This document shows positions 49,216 to 58,280 of a stretch of DNA of 64,000 nt, piece by piece. Position numbers and translations under genes: made by a program. This stretch comes from Sva-07 sp963710625 (GTDB lineage: Bacteria; Actinomycetota; Acidimicrobiia; Acidimicrobiales; Ilumatobacteraceae): the NCBI GenBank assembly GCA_963710625.1, contig CAVQBG010000016.1, positions 105,324-169,323 on the forward strand. The letters are read 5' to 3'. The notes beneath the pieces are model-generated. The model did not search any database. It had not been told where the DNA came from and worked only from the letters and a program-made list of their open reading frames with translations. The stretch's first letter is position 1. Each line of letters starts with the position of its first letter.

Positions 49216-50064
49216 TCAGTTCGGTGGCGAATCGAAGGTGACGGCCAGGCCGTCTCGCATCCGGATCCACTCCGTCGGCGACGACGGAGGGAGTGGCAGG
49301 CGCATGCTCAGCGCCTCGACGAGTTCCACCGCATCGCCGGTCAGTTCGAGCTCGGTGGCGGGTCGGGAGCTCTCGACCGTGTGCACCCCGACCCGGTCGT
49401 CGACGACGACGTCGAACCGCACGGTGGGGTGTTCGGCGCGCACCGTCAGCCGATCGTGTCGATGCTCACCGCGGGTGAGTGCGAGGGCGGGTCCGAGGGC
49501 GGCGGCGTAGCGCAGCGATGCGGCCACTTCGTCCGGCTCGACGACTGGCTGCGTTCCGAGGGGCAGCAGGATGTCGCGCTCGTGGATCCATGCATCCCAG
49601 AGTGCGTGATGGAGCACCCCGCTCACCGAGATGTGGCCGGGTGGCGCCTCGGCGACCGCGTCGGCGGCCTGCTCGGGAGTGAGCGACTCCGCGATCGCGG
49701 CGAACGCCTCGGTCGACTCGGCGAAGCGTTCGAACACCTCGGTGTGGTGACGATCACCTGCAGCCGCGACGTGCTGTGCGGGCGAGGCCACGGGATCGAA
49801 GTCCGCGAGGAACCGGGTGGGCTGACCCTGCGTGCCCGCGCTGATCGAGGCGGCCCAGAAGCTGTTGGTGGTGTCGAGATGAACCACGACGTCGCGGGCC
49901 GTCCAGCCGGCACACCGGCTCGGGTGGTCCCACTCGGCGTCGTCGAACGAATCGAGGGTCGCGACGAGGCGGCGTCGCTGACGCACGGTCGGTGCGACGA
50001 CGGCGAAGGGGTCGCCGTCGAGTTCGAGCAGTGGCTCGGGTCCGTACCTCGGGGTCAGCTTCAT
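49216..50064 (-). CDS. Maleylpyruvate isomerase N-terminal (MDMPI/DinB-fold) domain protein
   Basis: A 282-residue protein of the mycothiol-dependent maleylpyruvate isomerase-type group. The metal-binding His are in AGWTARDVVVHLDTT near residue 60 and HHALWDAWIHERDI near 160, and a C-terminal MDMPI_C-like segment follows (RYAAALGPALALTRGEHRHDRLTV...). Most family members have no known substrate and are thought to use mycothiol. Its ATG overlaps the stop of the upstream beta-glucosidase (ATGA), so the two are coupled, though a shared function is not obvious. Confidence 0.85.
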   Translation of the reverse strand: MKLTPRYGPEPLLELDGDPFAVVAPTVRQRRRLVATLDSFDDAEWDHPSRCAGWTARDVVVHLDTTNSFWAASISAGTQGQPTRFLADFDPVASPAQHVAAAGDRHHTEVFERFAESTEAFAAIAESLTPEQAADAVAEAPPGHISVSGVLHHALWDAWIHERDILLPLGTQPVVEPDEVAASLRYAAALGPALALTRGEHRHDRLTVRAEHPTVRFDVVVDDRVGVHTVESSRPATELELTGDAVELVEALSMRLPLPPSSPTEWIRMRDGLAVTFDSPPN

Positions 50065-52604
50065 GCGGGGTCCCCTCCTGCCACGGTGACCCGCAGACGT
50101 GCGTGTTCCGCCGTCGCCGAGGACGCCAGCACGATGTCGTACTCACCCCGCTCGACGATCCACGAGGCCGTCGCCGTGTCCCAGTGGTGGAAGGCGTCGG
50201 GGCCGAACTCCAGCGTCAGCTCGGAGGTGGTTCCGGTGGCGACGACGGCCTTCACCCACGCCTTGAGTTCCTTGGGTGGCCGGCTGGCGCTCGGTGCCAC
50301 CGGCGCCACGTATCCCTGGACGACGACGGTTGCGTCGCGGTCGCCGACGGCGGTGACCGGCACCGTGACCACGACGGTGCCGTCGGGTCCGATCGTGGTG
50401 GTCGAGGCCGACGGCGCGCCCCACGCGGCGGTGCCGTAGCTCAGACCGTGACCGAACGCGAATCTCGGTGTCAGCTCACGGGCGTCGTAGCCCCGGTAGC
50501 CCATGAACAAGCCTTCGCCGTACCGCTGGGTGCCGGCGCCTGTGCTGTCGTGATCGGGGCGATGGTGGACGCGAGCGGGATGGTCGGCCAGCCGTTTCGG
50601 GAACGTGGTCGGCAGCCGGCCGCCGGGGTCCGCGACGCCGAGGAGCACGTCGACGAGGCCCTCCGCCTGCTCCTGGCCGGCGAAGAACGAGGTGAGCACC
50701 GCAGGGGCGGCGTCGGGATCGTCGTCGGCGGCCCAGTCCATCGTGACGGGGGAGCCGGCGTTGACCACGACGGCGGTGCGGGGGTTGGCGGCCACCACGC
50801 GACGGACCAGTTCGTCCTGACGGCCCGGGAGGTCCATCGTGGTGCGGTCGTGGCCTTCGGTCTCCCACTCGTCGTTGGTGCCGACCATCACGACGGCGAC
50901 GTCAGCGGCTGCGGCGGCCGCGACCGCACGGTCCATCAGGTCGGCCGGCTCTGGTGAACGGATGCCGACGCGCACGGCGGCGAACCCGTTTCCAGATGCG
51001 GTCGACCACTTGACCGCGAGCGGGACCGGAACGCCGGCGGTGCACTCGATCGTTGCGGTCGCCTCGATGCTGCCGTAGCCGAAGAACTCCTCGCTGCGAG
51101 GCAGTTCCATGTTCGGGTCGTCGATCAGCGTTGTCATACCCGAGCCGTCGTCGACGGCGAGCGACACCGGGCCGGTGGTGACGACCCCGATCGTGTGTGG
51201 GCCGTCGGTGTCGGGCACGAAGGCACCGTCGATCCGGACGGAGAAGCCGCGGGGATCGATGCCGGCCGGGGTCGAGCCGAAGAATCGCACGAGCGACGTC
51301 GGGGTGGTTTCGTCCGCAGCGACCTCGCCGTCCCATTCGGTGCCGTTGACGTAGACCACCCGGAGACCGGGTTCGCCGTCGGGTCGCCGGAGCTGGCCCT
51401 TGCGCACCACCGGCGTCAGCCGATCGATGCGGACGCCCGGCTCGAAGGTGATCGTGGCGTCGGCGGTCGTGCCGGGGCCGAGCCGTTCGGTGAGAGCGGC
51501 CAGGAGCGTGCGGTGGCCGAACGGCGTGAGGCTTGCCGACCCACCTCCCATGCAGCGGTCGATCGCCGCGTTCGGTCCGACGACCGCGATCGACCGGATG
51601 GTCACTGGATCGAACGGCAGCACCCGTGCGCCGAGGGCGGCGACTGGATCGTTGCGCAGGAGCACCGTGCCGGCGATGGCGGCGCGCCGGGTGAGCGCTC
51701 GCTCCGCTGGATCGTCGACCGATTGCTCCGGATCGTCGGCGGACCGCTCGTCGGCCCTGGTTCGGTTGGCGAGCACGAGCAGATCTCGCACGAGCAGGTC
51801 GACCTGTGCTTCGGCGACCTCGCCGCGCTCGACCGCGGCGGCGAGCTTGGCGCCGTAGATCCGCACCGGGCCGGGCATCTCGAGGCTGAGCCCGGCGTTG
51901 GCGGCGCCCGCCGCGTCGTGGACGCCGTACCAGTCGGACACGACGAAGCCGTCGAAGCCCCATTCGTCGCGCAGGATGCCGGTGAGGAGCCGCCGGTTGT
52001 GGGCGCAGAACTCGCCGTCGAGGCGGTTGTAGGCACTCATCATGCCCCAGGCGTCGGCCTCCTTCACCGTGCGCTCGAACGGGCGGAGGTAGAGCTCGCG
52101 CAGGGTGCGTTCGTCGACGTCGACGTCGACCGTCATCCGTTCGATCTCGGTGTCGTTGGCGGCGAAGTGTTTGACGGTCACGGCGACGTCGTGCGACTGG
52201 ACGCCGCGCACGTAGGCGGCTGCGAGTGCGCCGGTGAGTTCCGGGTCCTCGCTGTAGCACTCGAACGTCCGGCCGCCGACCGGTGTGCGATGCAGGTTGA
52301 CCGTGGGGCCGAGCACGATGTGTGCGCTCTTGCGCAGCGCCTCGGTGCCGATGAGGGAACCGATCTCCCCGACGAGTTCGGGGTCCCAGGTGGCGCCGAG
52401 CGTGATGCCGGCCGGGACGACGACGCCTGGCGTGCCCGATCCGCCGTGGCCCTCGCCGCGCACGCCGTTCGGGCCGTCCGACATCTTGAGTTGCGGTACC
52501 CCCGCCTCGGGGAAGGCGTGGCTCCTCCAGTTGGACCGTCCCGCCACCAGGGTGCACTTGTCCTCCAGCGTCAGCGCGGCCAACGCCGCCTCGATGTCGA
52601 TCAT
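50061..52604 (-). CDS. GH3 beta-glucosidase with PA14 insert
   Basis: An 847-residue glycoside hydrolase family 3 enzyme. The N-terminal barrel has SDGPNGVRGEG near residue 40 and TVKHFAANDTE near 160, and the catalytic nucleophile Asp224 is in FDGFVVSDWYGVHD. The second domain is interrupted by a PA14-like beta insert at ~400-545, and the C-terminus is a fibronectin III-like domain (TVTVPVTAVGDRDATVVVQGYV... KELKAWVKAV). No signal peptide is present, so it acts in the cytoplasm. ATG 52604 is used. It is coupled to the MDMPI-fold gene downstream; a pair of dispersed hairpin repeats lies just upstream. Confidence 0.92.
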   Translation of the reverse strand: MIDIEAALAALTLEDKCTLVAGRSNWRSHAFPEAGVPQLKMSDGPNGVRGEGHGGSGTPGVVVPAGITLGATWDPELVGEIGSLIGTEALRKSAHIVLGPTVNLHRTPVGGRTFECYSEDPELTGALAAAYVRGVQSHDVAVTVKHFAANDTEIERMTVDVDVDERTLRELYLRPFERTVKEADAWGMMSAYNRLDGEFCAHNRRLLTGILRDEWGFDGFVVSDWYGVHDAAGAANAGLSLEMPGPVRIYGAKLAAAVERGEVAEAQVDLLVRDLLVLANRTRADERSADDPEQSVDDPAERALTRRAAIAGTVLLRNDPVAALGARVLPFDPVTIRSIAVVGPNAAIDRCMGGGSASLTPFGHRTLLAALTERLGPGTTADATITFEPGVRIDRLTPVVRKGQLRRPDGEPGLRVVYVNGTEWDGEVAADETTPTSLVRFFGSTPAGIDPRGFSVRIDGAFVPDTDGPHTIGVVTTGPVSLAVDDGSGMTTLIDDPNMELPRSEEFFGYGSIEATATIECTAGVPVPLAVKWSTASGNGFAAVRVGIRSPEPADLMDRAVAAAAAADVAVVMVGTNDEWETEGHDRTTMDLPGRQDELVRRVVAANPRTAVVVNAGSPVTMDWAADDDPDAAPAVLTSFFAGQEQAEGLVDVLLGVADPGGRLPTTFPKRLADHPARVHHRPDHDSTGAGTQRYGEGLFMGYRGYDARELTPRFAFGHGLSYGTAAWGAPSASTTTIGPDGTVVVTVPVTAVGDRDATVVVQGYVAPVAPSASRPPKELKAWVKAVVATGTTSELTLEFGPDAFHHWDTATASWIVERGEYDIVLASSATAEHARLRVTVAGGDPA

Positions 52605-52620
52605 GCCGCCGAGTGTTGCA

Positions 52621-52743
52621 GGTGTTACGCCAGGGGTCAGACCCCCGGCGTAACACCCCCGGCGTAACACCGATACTGCCGGCGTTCGATCGTCGGATCG
52701 ACCGATCCTGTTACGCCGGGGGTCTGACCCCTGGCGTCATCAG
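52621..52743. repeat. Inverted pair of family A hairpin repeats (REP-doublet-like)
   Basis: Copy 2 (52621-52657) has arms GTGTTACGCC and GGCGTAACAC around GGGGTCAGACCCC; its right arm is duplicated at 52657-52671. Copy 3 (52708-52743) has the same sequence in the opposite direction (core GGGGTCTGACCCC) and reaches the stop codon of the OYE-type oxidoreductase. About 37 bases separate them. The layout resembles REP/BIME doublets. Confidence 0.7.
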
Positions 52744-54686
52744 ACCGAGGCGCCGGCGCGCTCGCCTTCGACGACAGCGGCGTGGGCGCGGCGTGGGGCG
52801 ACGCAGTCGCCGACTCGCTCGACGCTGACGCCGGCGGTCTTCAGGTCGTGGTACAGCCACTCGACCGGGTGGGCGTGCACCGCCAGCACCACCCAGTCGG
52901 GCGTGCGAGTGATGTTGGTGCCGGTCGGGTGATGCAGGAGGTTCAGCGTGCGACCCTCCATGCCCATCGGCACGAGGTCGGTGGTCTGCACGATGTCCTT
53001 CTCGCCGGCGCGGATCCACCAGTTCTCCATGTCGAGCGTGATGCCGAGGTCCTGTCCGACGACCATGCCCGGGGTGATGATCTCGACGCGGCATCCGCGG
53101 TCGGCGAGCACCTCTGCGGTGGAGGTGGCGTGATGGAATCCGATTTCGTCGAAGACGATGACGTCACCGAACGGTTCGACCGAACCGTCGAGCACCTGGC
53201 GGACGTCGACGACGTTGTCGGCGTCGGCCGGCACCCAGTACGGCCGGGCGGGTTCGGCGCCGGTCGCGACGATCACGTGGTCGGGCCGCTTCTCCTCGAC
53301 CAGGCCGGGCCACACGCCGACGCCGTACTCGAACTCGACGCCGATGCGTCGACACTCGGTGAGCTGGTTGCGGATCATGTCGCCGAACTCGGCGCGGTTC
53401 GGTACGGACGCTGCGAGACGGACCTGTCCTCCGGCTTCGGGCTCCTTCTCGTAGACGGTGACCTGGTGGCCGTTCCGCCGGGCCGCGATCGCCGCCTGCA
53501 GCCCGGCAGGCCCTGCGCCGACCACCATCACCGACTTCGGCTTCACCGTGAGCTTCACCGTGCCGACGCCCTCGGCCTCGCGTCCCGTGCGGGGGTTCTC
53601 GATGCAACCGAGCCACCGGTTGAGGCCCATGCGCCCGACGCACTCCTGGTTGCACGACAGGCAGAGGCGGGTCTCGTCGGTGGCGCCGGCGCGAGCCTTG
53701 GCGACGAAGTCGGCATCGGCGATCTGGCCGCGCACGACACCGACCAGGTCGCAGTGTCCCTCGGCGAGCGCTCGTTCGGCCTGCAGCGGATCCTTGAACC
53801 TTCCGACGCCGACCACCGGGAGTTCGACGGCCTTGCGGATCGCGGAGGGGATGAACATCGCATAGCCCGGCGGGATGTGCATCGACGCCTCGATCATGAA
53901 CAGGCTCGCGGTGGCGACGCCGATCGAGGTGTTGATGTAGTCGACGTGACCGGTCGCTTCGACGATCTCGGCGATGCGCACCGCGTCGTCGATCGTGGTG
54001 CCGTGCTCGATCAGCTCGTCGCCGCAGATCCGGACGCCGAGCGCCATGCCGCGGCCAATCTCCTTGCGGACCGCCGCGACGATCTCGACGAGCAGCCGCG
54101 CTCGGTTCTCGAGCGACCCGCCGTACTCGTCGGTGCGGTGGTTGGTGGCGGGGGAGAGGAACCCGCGCACGATCGAGGAGTGCGAGCACTGCAGTTCGAT
54201 GCCGTCGAACCCACCCTCGGCGCAGTGTTCGGCGACCAGCGCGTATCCGGCGACGATCTCGTCGATCTCGACCCGGGTGACCGCTTTGGGGACCTCACGG
54301 AACAGCGGGTCGGCGACCGGCGAGGGCGCCCACACCGGCAGGCGCGAGAACATCGACGACGCCTGGCCGCCGTTGTGGTTGATCTGGGCGAAGATCGGCA
54401 CGCGGTGGCGATGGACGGCGTCGGTGATCTTGCGATACCCGGGGACCACCTCACGGTGGAAGCCGTGGATCAGTTTCTCGTACGGCCAGTCGGTCGGGTG
54501 GGTCGAGTGCTCCTCGGTGATGATCAGCCCCGTGCCACCGGCGGCGCGGGCGCCGTAGTAAGCGGCGTGCTGCTCGGTCGGCAGACCGTTGCGGGCGTAG
54601 TTGGTGAGATGCGCCGAGAACACGATGCGGTTGCGCACCTCGACGGGGCCGAGCTGGAGGGGAGACCAGAGATAGCGGTAGGCCAT
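52740..54686 (-). CDS. OYE-family FMN/FAD/4Fe-4S oxidoreductase (mycofactocin-system FadH-like)
   Basis: A 648-residue enzyme built like 2,4-dienoyl-CoA reductase FadH. Residues ~1-360 are an old yellow enzyme barrel (PLQLGPVEVRNRIVFSAH, PIFAQINHNGGQAS, ATNHRTDEYGGSLENRARLL). A [4Fe-4S] site follows in CLSCNQECVGRMGLNRWLGC. The C-terminal half binds FAD and NAD(P) (VMVVGAGPAGLQAAIAARRNGH; TVYEKEPEAGGQ). It fits the mycofactocin-system FadH/OYE family, whose genes track mycofactocin genomes. ATG 54686 is used; a TACCGT box lies 9 bases before it. The substrate is not known. Confidence 0.87.
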   Translation of the reverse strand: MAYRYLWSPLQLGPVEVRNRIVFSAHLTNYARNGLPTEQHAAYYGARAAGGTGLIITEEHSTHPTDWPYEKLIHGFHREVVPGYRKITDAVHRHRVPIFAQINHNGGQASSMFSRLPVWAPSPVADPLFREVPKAVTRVEIDEIVAGYALVAEHCAEGGFDGIELQCSHSSIVRGFLSPATNHRTDEYGGSLENRARLLVEIVAAVRKEIGRGMALGVRICGDELIEHGTTIDDAVRIAEIVEATGHVDYINTSIGVATASLFMIEASMHIPPGYAMFIPSAIRKAVELPVVGVGRFKDPLQAERALAEGHCDLVGVVRGQIADADFVAKARAGATDETRLCLSCNQECVGRMGLNRWLGCIENPRTGREAEGVGTVKLTVKPKSVMVVGAGPAGLQAAIAARRNGHQVTVYEKEPEAGGQVRLAASVPNRAEFGDMIRNQLTECRRIGVEFEYGVGVWPGLVEEKRPDHVIVATGAEPARPYWVPADADNVVDVRQVLDGSVEPFGDVIVFDEIGFHHATSTAEVLADRGCRVEIITPGMVVGQDLGITLDMENWWIRAGEKDIVQTTDLVPMGMEGRTLNLLHHPTGTNITRTPDWVVLAVHAHPVEWLYHDLKTAGVSVERVGDCVAPRRAHAAVVEGERAGASV

Positions 54687-54738
54687 GCGTCGCCAACGGT
54701 ACCCGTGCCCCGCCGTCCGTGCGGAGTCCGGCCCTCCT

Positions 54739-54796
54739 CCCCGTTTGCGTCGCATTCCGGGTGGAGCGGTCCACCGGAATCCGTGCGCAAACGGGG
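54739..54796. repeat. Dispersed hairpin repeat, family B copy 2
   Basis: CCCCGTTTGCG (54739-54749) pairs with CGCAAACGGGG (54786-54796); the inner ATTCCGG and CCGGAAT and the GTGGA/TCCAC arms also pair. It shares order and most of its sequence with 8103-8152. It sits between the divergent oxidoreductase and SDR genes. Confidence 0.6.
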
Positions 54797-54848
54797 TGGG
54801 GCGGGTGGTGGGAACGGTCCATCCCGTCGGGGGTGGGCCGCGGCGTCC

Positions 54849-54854
54849 TAGATT
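54849..54854 (+). promoter_or_regulatory. -10 box for a leaderless SDR transcript
   Basis: TAGATT ends 6 bases before the ATG at 54861. Confidence 0.47.
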
Positions 54855-54860
54855 TGGGCG

Positions 54861-55727
54861 ATGTCCGAGCAGCAGAGCGACACCGGCGCCCCGGCGCGTC
54901 CGCCCGTCGTCGTCCCCGGCAATGTCGCCGTCATCACCGGCGGTGCGAGCGGTATCGGTCTCGCCGTCGCCGAGGCGCTGATCGCCGAGGGGATGAGCGT
55001 CGTGCTCGCCGACATCGACGCTCCGAAGCTGCGCGATGTCGAAGCGCGTCTCACCGAGGACGGCGCAAGCGTGGCGACGATGATCTGCAACACGACGGCA
55101 GAGCCCGAGGTCAACGCCCTGATCGAGTACGCACTCGAGCAGTTCGGTGGCGTGCACATCATGTTCAACAACGCCGGCATCGCCGGGGTCGGCGACGCCT
55201 GGACCGAGCCGATCGAGTTGTGGAAGCGGGTGATCGACGTCAACCTGCTCGGCGTGGTCCACGGCATCCGCGCCGCGCTCCCGGTGATGCACCAGCAGGG
55301 CGTCGGGCACGTGATCAGTACTGCGTCGCATGCCGGGCTCTCGGCGGCGCCGGGGATCGCCCCCTACATCGCCACCAAGCATGCAGTCGTCGGCCTGATG
55401 GAGAGCCTGTTCCTGGAGCTGCAGGCGCTCGGGTCGCCGGTCGGAGCCAGCGTGCTCTGCCCCGAGTTCGTCCAGACCGACCTGATGAATGCGAGCAAGG
55501 AACCCGAGACCGTCGACTCACCCTTTGCGCAACTGATCAACCAGGCCTTGGCCGCGGGGGTGTCCGGTGGGATTCCGGCGAGCGACCTCGCCGCCCAACT
55601 CGTCGCCGCCGTGAAGCGGGATCAGTTCTGGATCCTCACCCACGACAGCACCCGTGAGGCGGTGCGCGTCCGCGCCGAGCTGGCCACCACGGGCACCAAC
55701 CCGGCGATCGCCCTGCCGGAGGGTTGA
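54861..55727 (+). CDS. SDR-family NAD(P)-dependent oxidoreductase
   Basis: A 288-residue short-chain dehydrogenase. TGGASGIGLAVAEAL near residue 27 binds the cofactor; ADIDA at the end of strand 2 suggests NAD(H) preference; NNAGIAG is near 100; the catalytic Ser, Tyr and Lys are in ISTASHAGL and APYIATKHAVVGL. It does not show the extra insertion typical of mycofactocin-dependent SDRs by eye, so that link is uncertain. A polar 18-residue leader precedes the fold. The gene is divergent from the OYE-type oxidoreductase and 9 bases before the methyltransferase. Confidence 0.88.
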   Translation: MSEQQSDTGAPARPPVVVPGNVAVITGGASGIGLAVAEALIAEGMSVVLADIDAPKLRDVEARLTEDGASVATMICNTTAEPEVNALIEYALEQFGGVHIMFNNAGIAGVGDAWTEPIELWKRVIDVNLLGVVHGIRAALPVMHQQGVGHVISTASHAGLSAAPGIAPYIATKHAVVGLMESLFLELQALGSPVGASVLCPEFVQTDLMNASKEPETVDSPFAQLINQALAAGVSGGIPASDLAAQLVAAVKRDQFWILTHDSTREAVRVRAELATTGTNPAIALPEG

Positions 55728-55736
55728 CCGCACTCG

Positions 55737-57017
55737 ATGGGTACGTCCACCTCGTCGTTCGGCGTCGGCAAGCGCGAGTCGCACGACTCGACCGACTTCT
55801 ACGCCCGGTTCGCCGCGCCTGAGATCTCCGACGACGACGAACTTGGCGCGCCCGGTGAGTTGGACGTCATCCACGTCGGTGACGCTCGCGACATGGCGGC
55901 GGTGCCCGACGCATCGGTCGCCCTCGTGGTCACGTCGCCGCCGTACTTCGCGGGCAAGGAGTACGAAAACGCGCTCGGTGAGGGCCATGTGCCGGGCGAC
56001 TACATCGACTACCTGACGATGCTACGCGACGTGCTCACCGAGTGCGTCCGCACGCTGGAGCCGGGTGGGCGGATCGCAGTGAACGTCGCCAACCTCGGCC
56101 GTCGGCCCTATCGCAGCCTCGCCGCCGACGTCACCACAATCCTGCAGGACGACCTGCGCATGCTGCTGCGCGGTGAGGTCATCTGGCAGAAGCAGCGCGG
56201 TGCAAGCGGGTCGTGTGCCTGGGGCTCGTACCAGTCGCCGGCCAACCCGGTGCTCCGTGACACGACCGAGCGGGTGATCATCGCCAGCAAGGGACGATTC
56301 GATCGGGTCGGCCGAGGGGCGGCCGGGCGCGACGAGCCGGGCGAGGCGACGATCCCCGGCGACGAGTTCATGGAGGCCACGCTCGACGTGTGGGAGATCC
56401 CCGCGGAGAGCGCGACGCGCGTCGGCCACCCTGCGCCGTTCCCGGTGGCGTTGGTCGAGCGCTGCATCCAGCTGTTCACCTACGACGGTGACGTCGTACT
56501 CGACCCGTTCATGGGTTCGGGGACCACGGCCGTCGCCGCGGTGAACACGGGGCGCCACTACATCGGCTACGACACCGATGCCCGCTACGTCAGCCAGGCC
56601 CGCGAGCGAGTCGGGTCGATGGTGCCCGAAGCACCTCGTGATCGTCGGACCCTGAAGGAGATGGCCCGGACCCTGTTGGACGAGGCCGGTTTCGGTGAGG
56701 TCGAGGAGAACGTTCGGGTCGCACCTGGTGTGACCGTGAGCCTGCGGGCGGTCGGACCCGACGGCGTGGTGAGGCTGTTCGAGGTGGCCGGCTCGCACAC
56801 GTCAGCCCGGCCCGGTCTGAGCCGGATCGACACGGTCTGGCGCACGATCGCCAAGGCTGCGATCGTTCGCGAGGCAGAGCCCGACGCCGAACTCGTCGTC
56901 CTGACCTCGGGCACCGTGCGCGGCGGTCCGCTCGCCTCGGTCGTCGGCGCCGGCCGACCGATCGCGGCCGTGGTCGACGTGACGCGTCCGGACGTCGTCG
57001 AGCGTCTCACGTTCTGA
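55737..57017 (+). CDS. Orphan beta-class DNA methyltransferase with C-terminal extension
   Basis: A 426-residue DNA methyltransferase. The catalytic motif TSPPY is at residues 66-70 and the AdoMet motif DPFMGSGTT near residue 256, so motif IV comes before motif I (beta class). TSPPY favours N4-cytosine methylation, though N6-adenine is possible. Between them is a target-recognition region with WQKQRGASGSCAWGS. Residues ~300-426 form an added domain with strands FEVAGSH and LVVLTSGT, which looks like a degenerate nuclease-type fold. No restriction gene is next to it. It starts 9 bases after the SDR stop. Confidence 0.85.
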   Translation: MGTSTSSFGVGKRESHDSTDFYARFAAPEISDDDELGAPGELDVIHVGDARDMAAVPDASVALVVTSPPYFAGKEYENALGEGHVPGDYIDYLTMLRDVLTECVRTLEPGGRIAVNVANLGRRPYRSLAADVTTILQDDLRMLLRGEVIWQKQRGASGSCAWGSYQSPANPVLRDTTERVIIASKGRFDRVGRGAAGRDEPGEATIPGDEFMEATLDVWEIPAESATRVGHPAPFPVALVERCIQLFTYDGDVVLDPFMGSGTTAVAAVNTGRHYIGYDTDARYVSQARERVGSMVPEAPRDRRTLKEMARTLLDEAGFGEVEENVRVAPGVTVSLRAVGPDGVVRLFEVAGSHTSARPGLSRIDTVWRTIAKAAIVREAEPDAELVVLTSGTVRGGPLASVVGAGRPIAAVVDVTRPDVVERLTF

Positions 57018-57049
57018 ACGTCGGTGTGCCGGTCGACGGGTGATGGCGT

Positions 57050-58246
57050 ATGAGCGAGGAGCAGACCGCCGGGGCGAGGGGCATCGACGAGCCTGCTGAC
57101 CGCCGAGCGCTCAAGTCGGTCGCGGTGCAGTTCTTCGCCAACGGCGCGACCTACGCGACGATTGTTCCACGGCTGCCCGAGATCCGCGATCAGGTCGGGA
57201 TCTCGATCGGCACCCTGGGGTTGGTCCTCACCGTCGCCAGCATCGCCAGCCTGATCGGGTCGGCGTTCGCCGGGCGGGTGACCGCTCGCATCGGCAGCCG
57301 CCGGGTGATGATCTACGGCGCCGTGATGTCGATCGGGTTCCTCCCGGTGATCGGCTTCGCCGGTTCGGCGGTGGTGCTGACGGCCGCGTTGTTCGGGCTG
57401 CTGCTGTTCGACATCTTCATCGACGTGGCGATGAACGTGCAGGGATCGGCCCTGAGCGCCCGTCGACACATGCCGGTGATGAACCGGCTGCACGGCCTGT
57501 GGAGTCTCGGTACCGTGGCCGGCGGAGTGGTGACCGTCCTCGCACTGCGGGCCGGCGTGAGTACGGCCACCCAGCTGACGGTCGTGGCGCTGGTGTTGAT
57601 CGGGTCGTTGCTGTTCGTCGCGCCGGGCCTGCTGCACCGTGACGAAGCCCCCGAACTCGAGGCGGAGGTGGCAGCGATCGAGGGTCGCACACACCTCGGA
57701 CGGCTGAGCGTGGCGTCGCTGATGCTGGCCGTCGGTGGTGCGACGGCGATGGCGATCGAGGTCACGAACGGCGACTGGGCCTCGTTCCGCCTCGGCGAGG
57801 ACCTCGGGGCGGCGCCCGGCGTGGCCGGGCTCGCGTTCCTGACGTTCACGGCCGGCATGACGGTCGGACGGCTGAGCGGCGACTGGATCCAGGTGCGCGT
57901 GGGGCCGGTGCGTCTCATCCGGTTGTCGACCGCCGTGATGGCCGTCGGGGCGGTCCTCGCGATGCTCGTGCCGAGCGTGCCGGTCGCCATCGCCGGGTTC
58001 CTGATCGGCGGGCTCGGTACCTCGGTGCTCTTCCCCCAGCTCTACGACCGTGCGGCTCGGGCTCCCGGTCCGCCCGGCTCCGGGTTCGCGTTCATGCTCG
58101 TCGGTCAACGCGGTGCCGGCGTGCTGACCCCGCTCGTCGTCGGGGCGCTCGCCGACACGTCGGCGTTCGGCGTGGGCCCGGCGATGGCGATCGTCGTGCT
58201 GCCCTCGGTCCTGCTGATGTTCCTGACCACCCTCGTCCGCCGCTGA
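57050..58246 (+). CDS. Major facilitator superfamily transporter
   Basis: A 398-residue 12-helix MFS protein. Helix 1-2 region FFANGATYATIVPRLPEIRDQVGIS and the loop GRVTARIGSRRVMIYG near residue 78 carry the family motif A form; a second half begins near 220 (LMLAVGGATAMAIEVTNGDWASF). It resembles YbjJ-type transporters of unknown substrate. Start ATG 57050, 32 bases after the methyltransferase stop. A hairpin follows its stop and separates it from the convergent yaaA. Confidence 0.87.
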   Translation: MSEEQTAGARGIDEPADRRALKSVAVQFFANGATYATIVPRLPEIRDQVGISIGTLGLVLTVASIASLIGSAFAGRVTARIGSRRVMIYGAVMSIGFLPVIGFAGSAVVLTAALFGLLLFDIFIDVAMNVQGSALSARRHMPVMNRLHGLWSLGTVAGGVVTVLALRAGVSTATQLTVVALVLIGSLLFVAPGLLHRDEAPELEAEVAAIEGRTHLGRLSVASLMLAVGGATAMAIEVTNGDWASFRLGEDLGAAPGVAGLAFLTFTAGMTVGRLSGDWIQVRVGPVRLIRLSTAVMAVGAVLAMLVPSVPVAIAGFLIGGLGTSVLFPQLYDRAARAPGPPGSGFAFMLVGQRGAGVLTPLVVGALADTSAFGVGPAMAIVVLPSVLLMFLTTLVRR

Positions 58247-58280
58247 CCCCCGCCCCCCGACGCCCGGCCCTGACCACCCG

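Noticed and set aside
52782..54851. 689-residue plus-strand open frame
   Set aside because: It lies entirely antisense to the OYE-type oxidoreductase, whose motifs are unmistakable. GC-rich third positions keep the opposite frame open.
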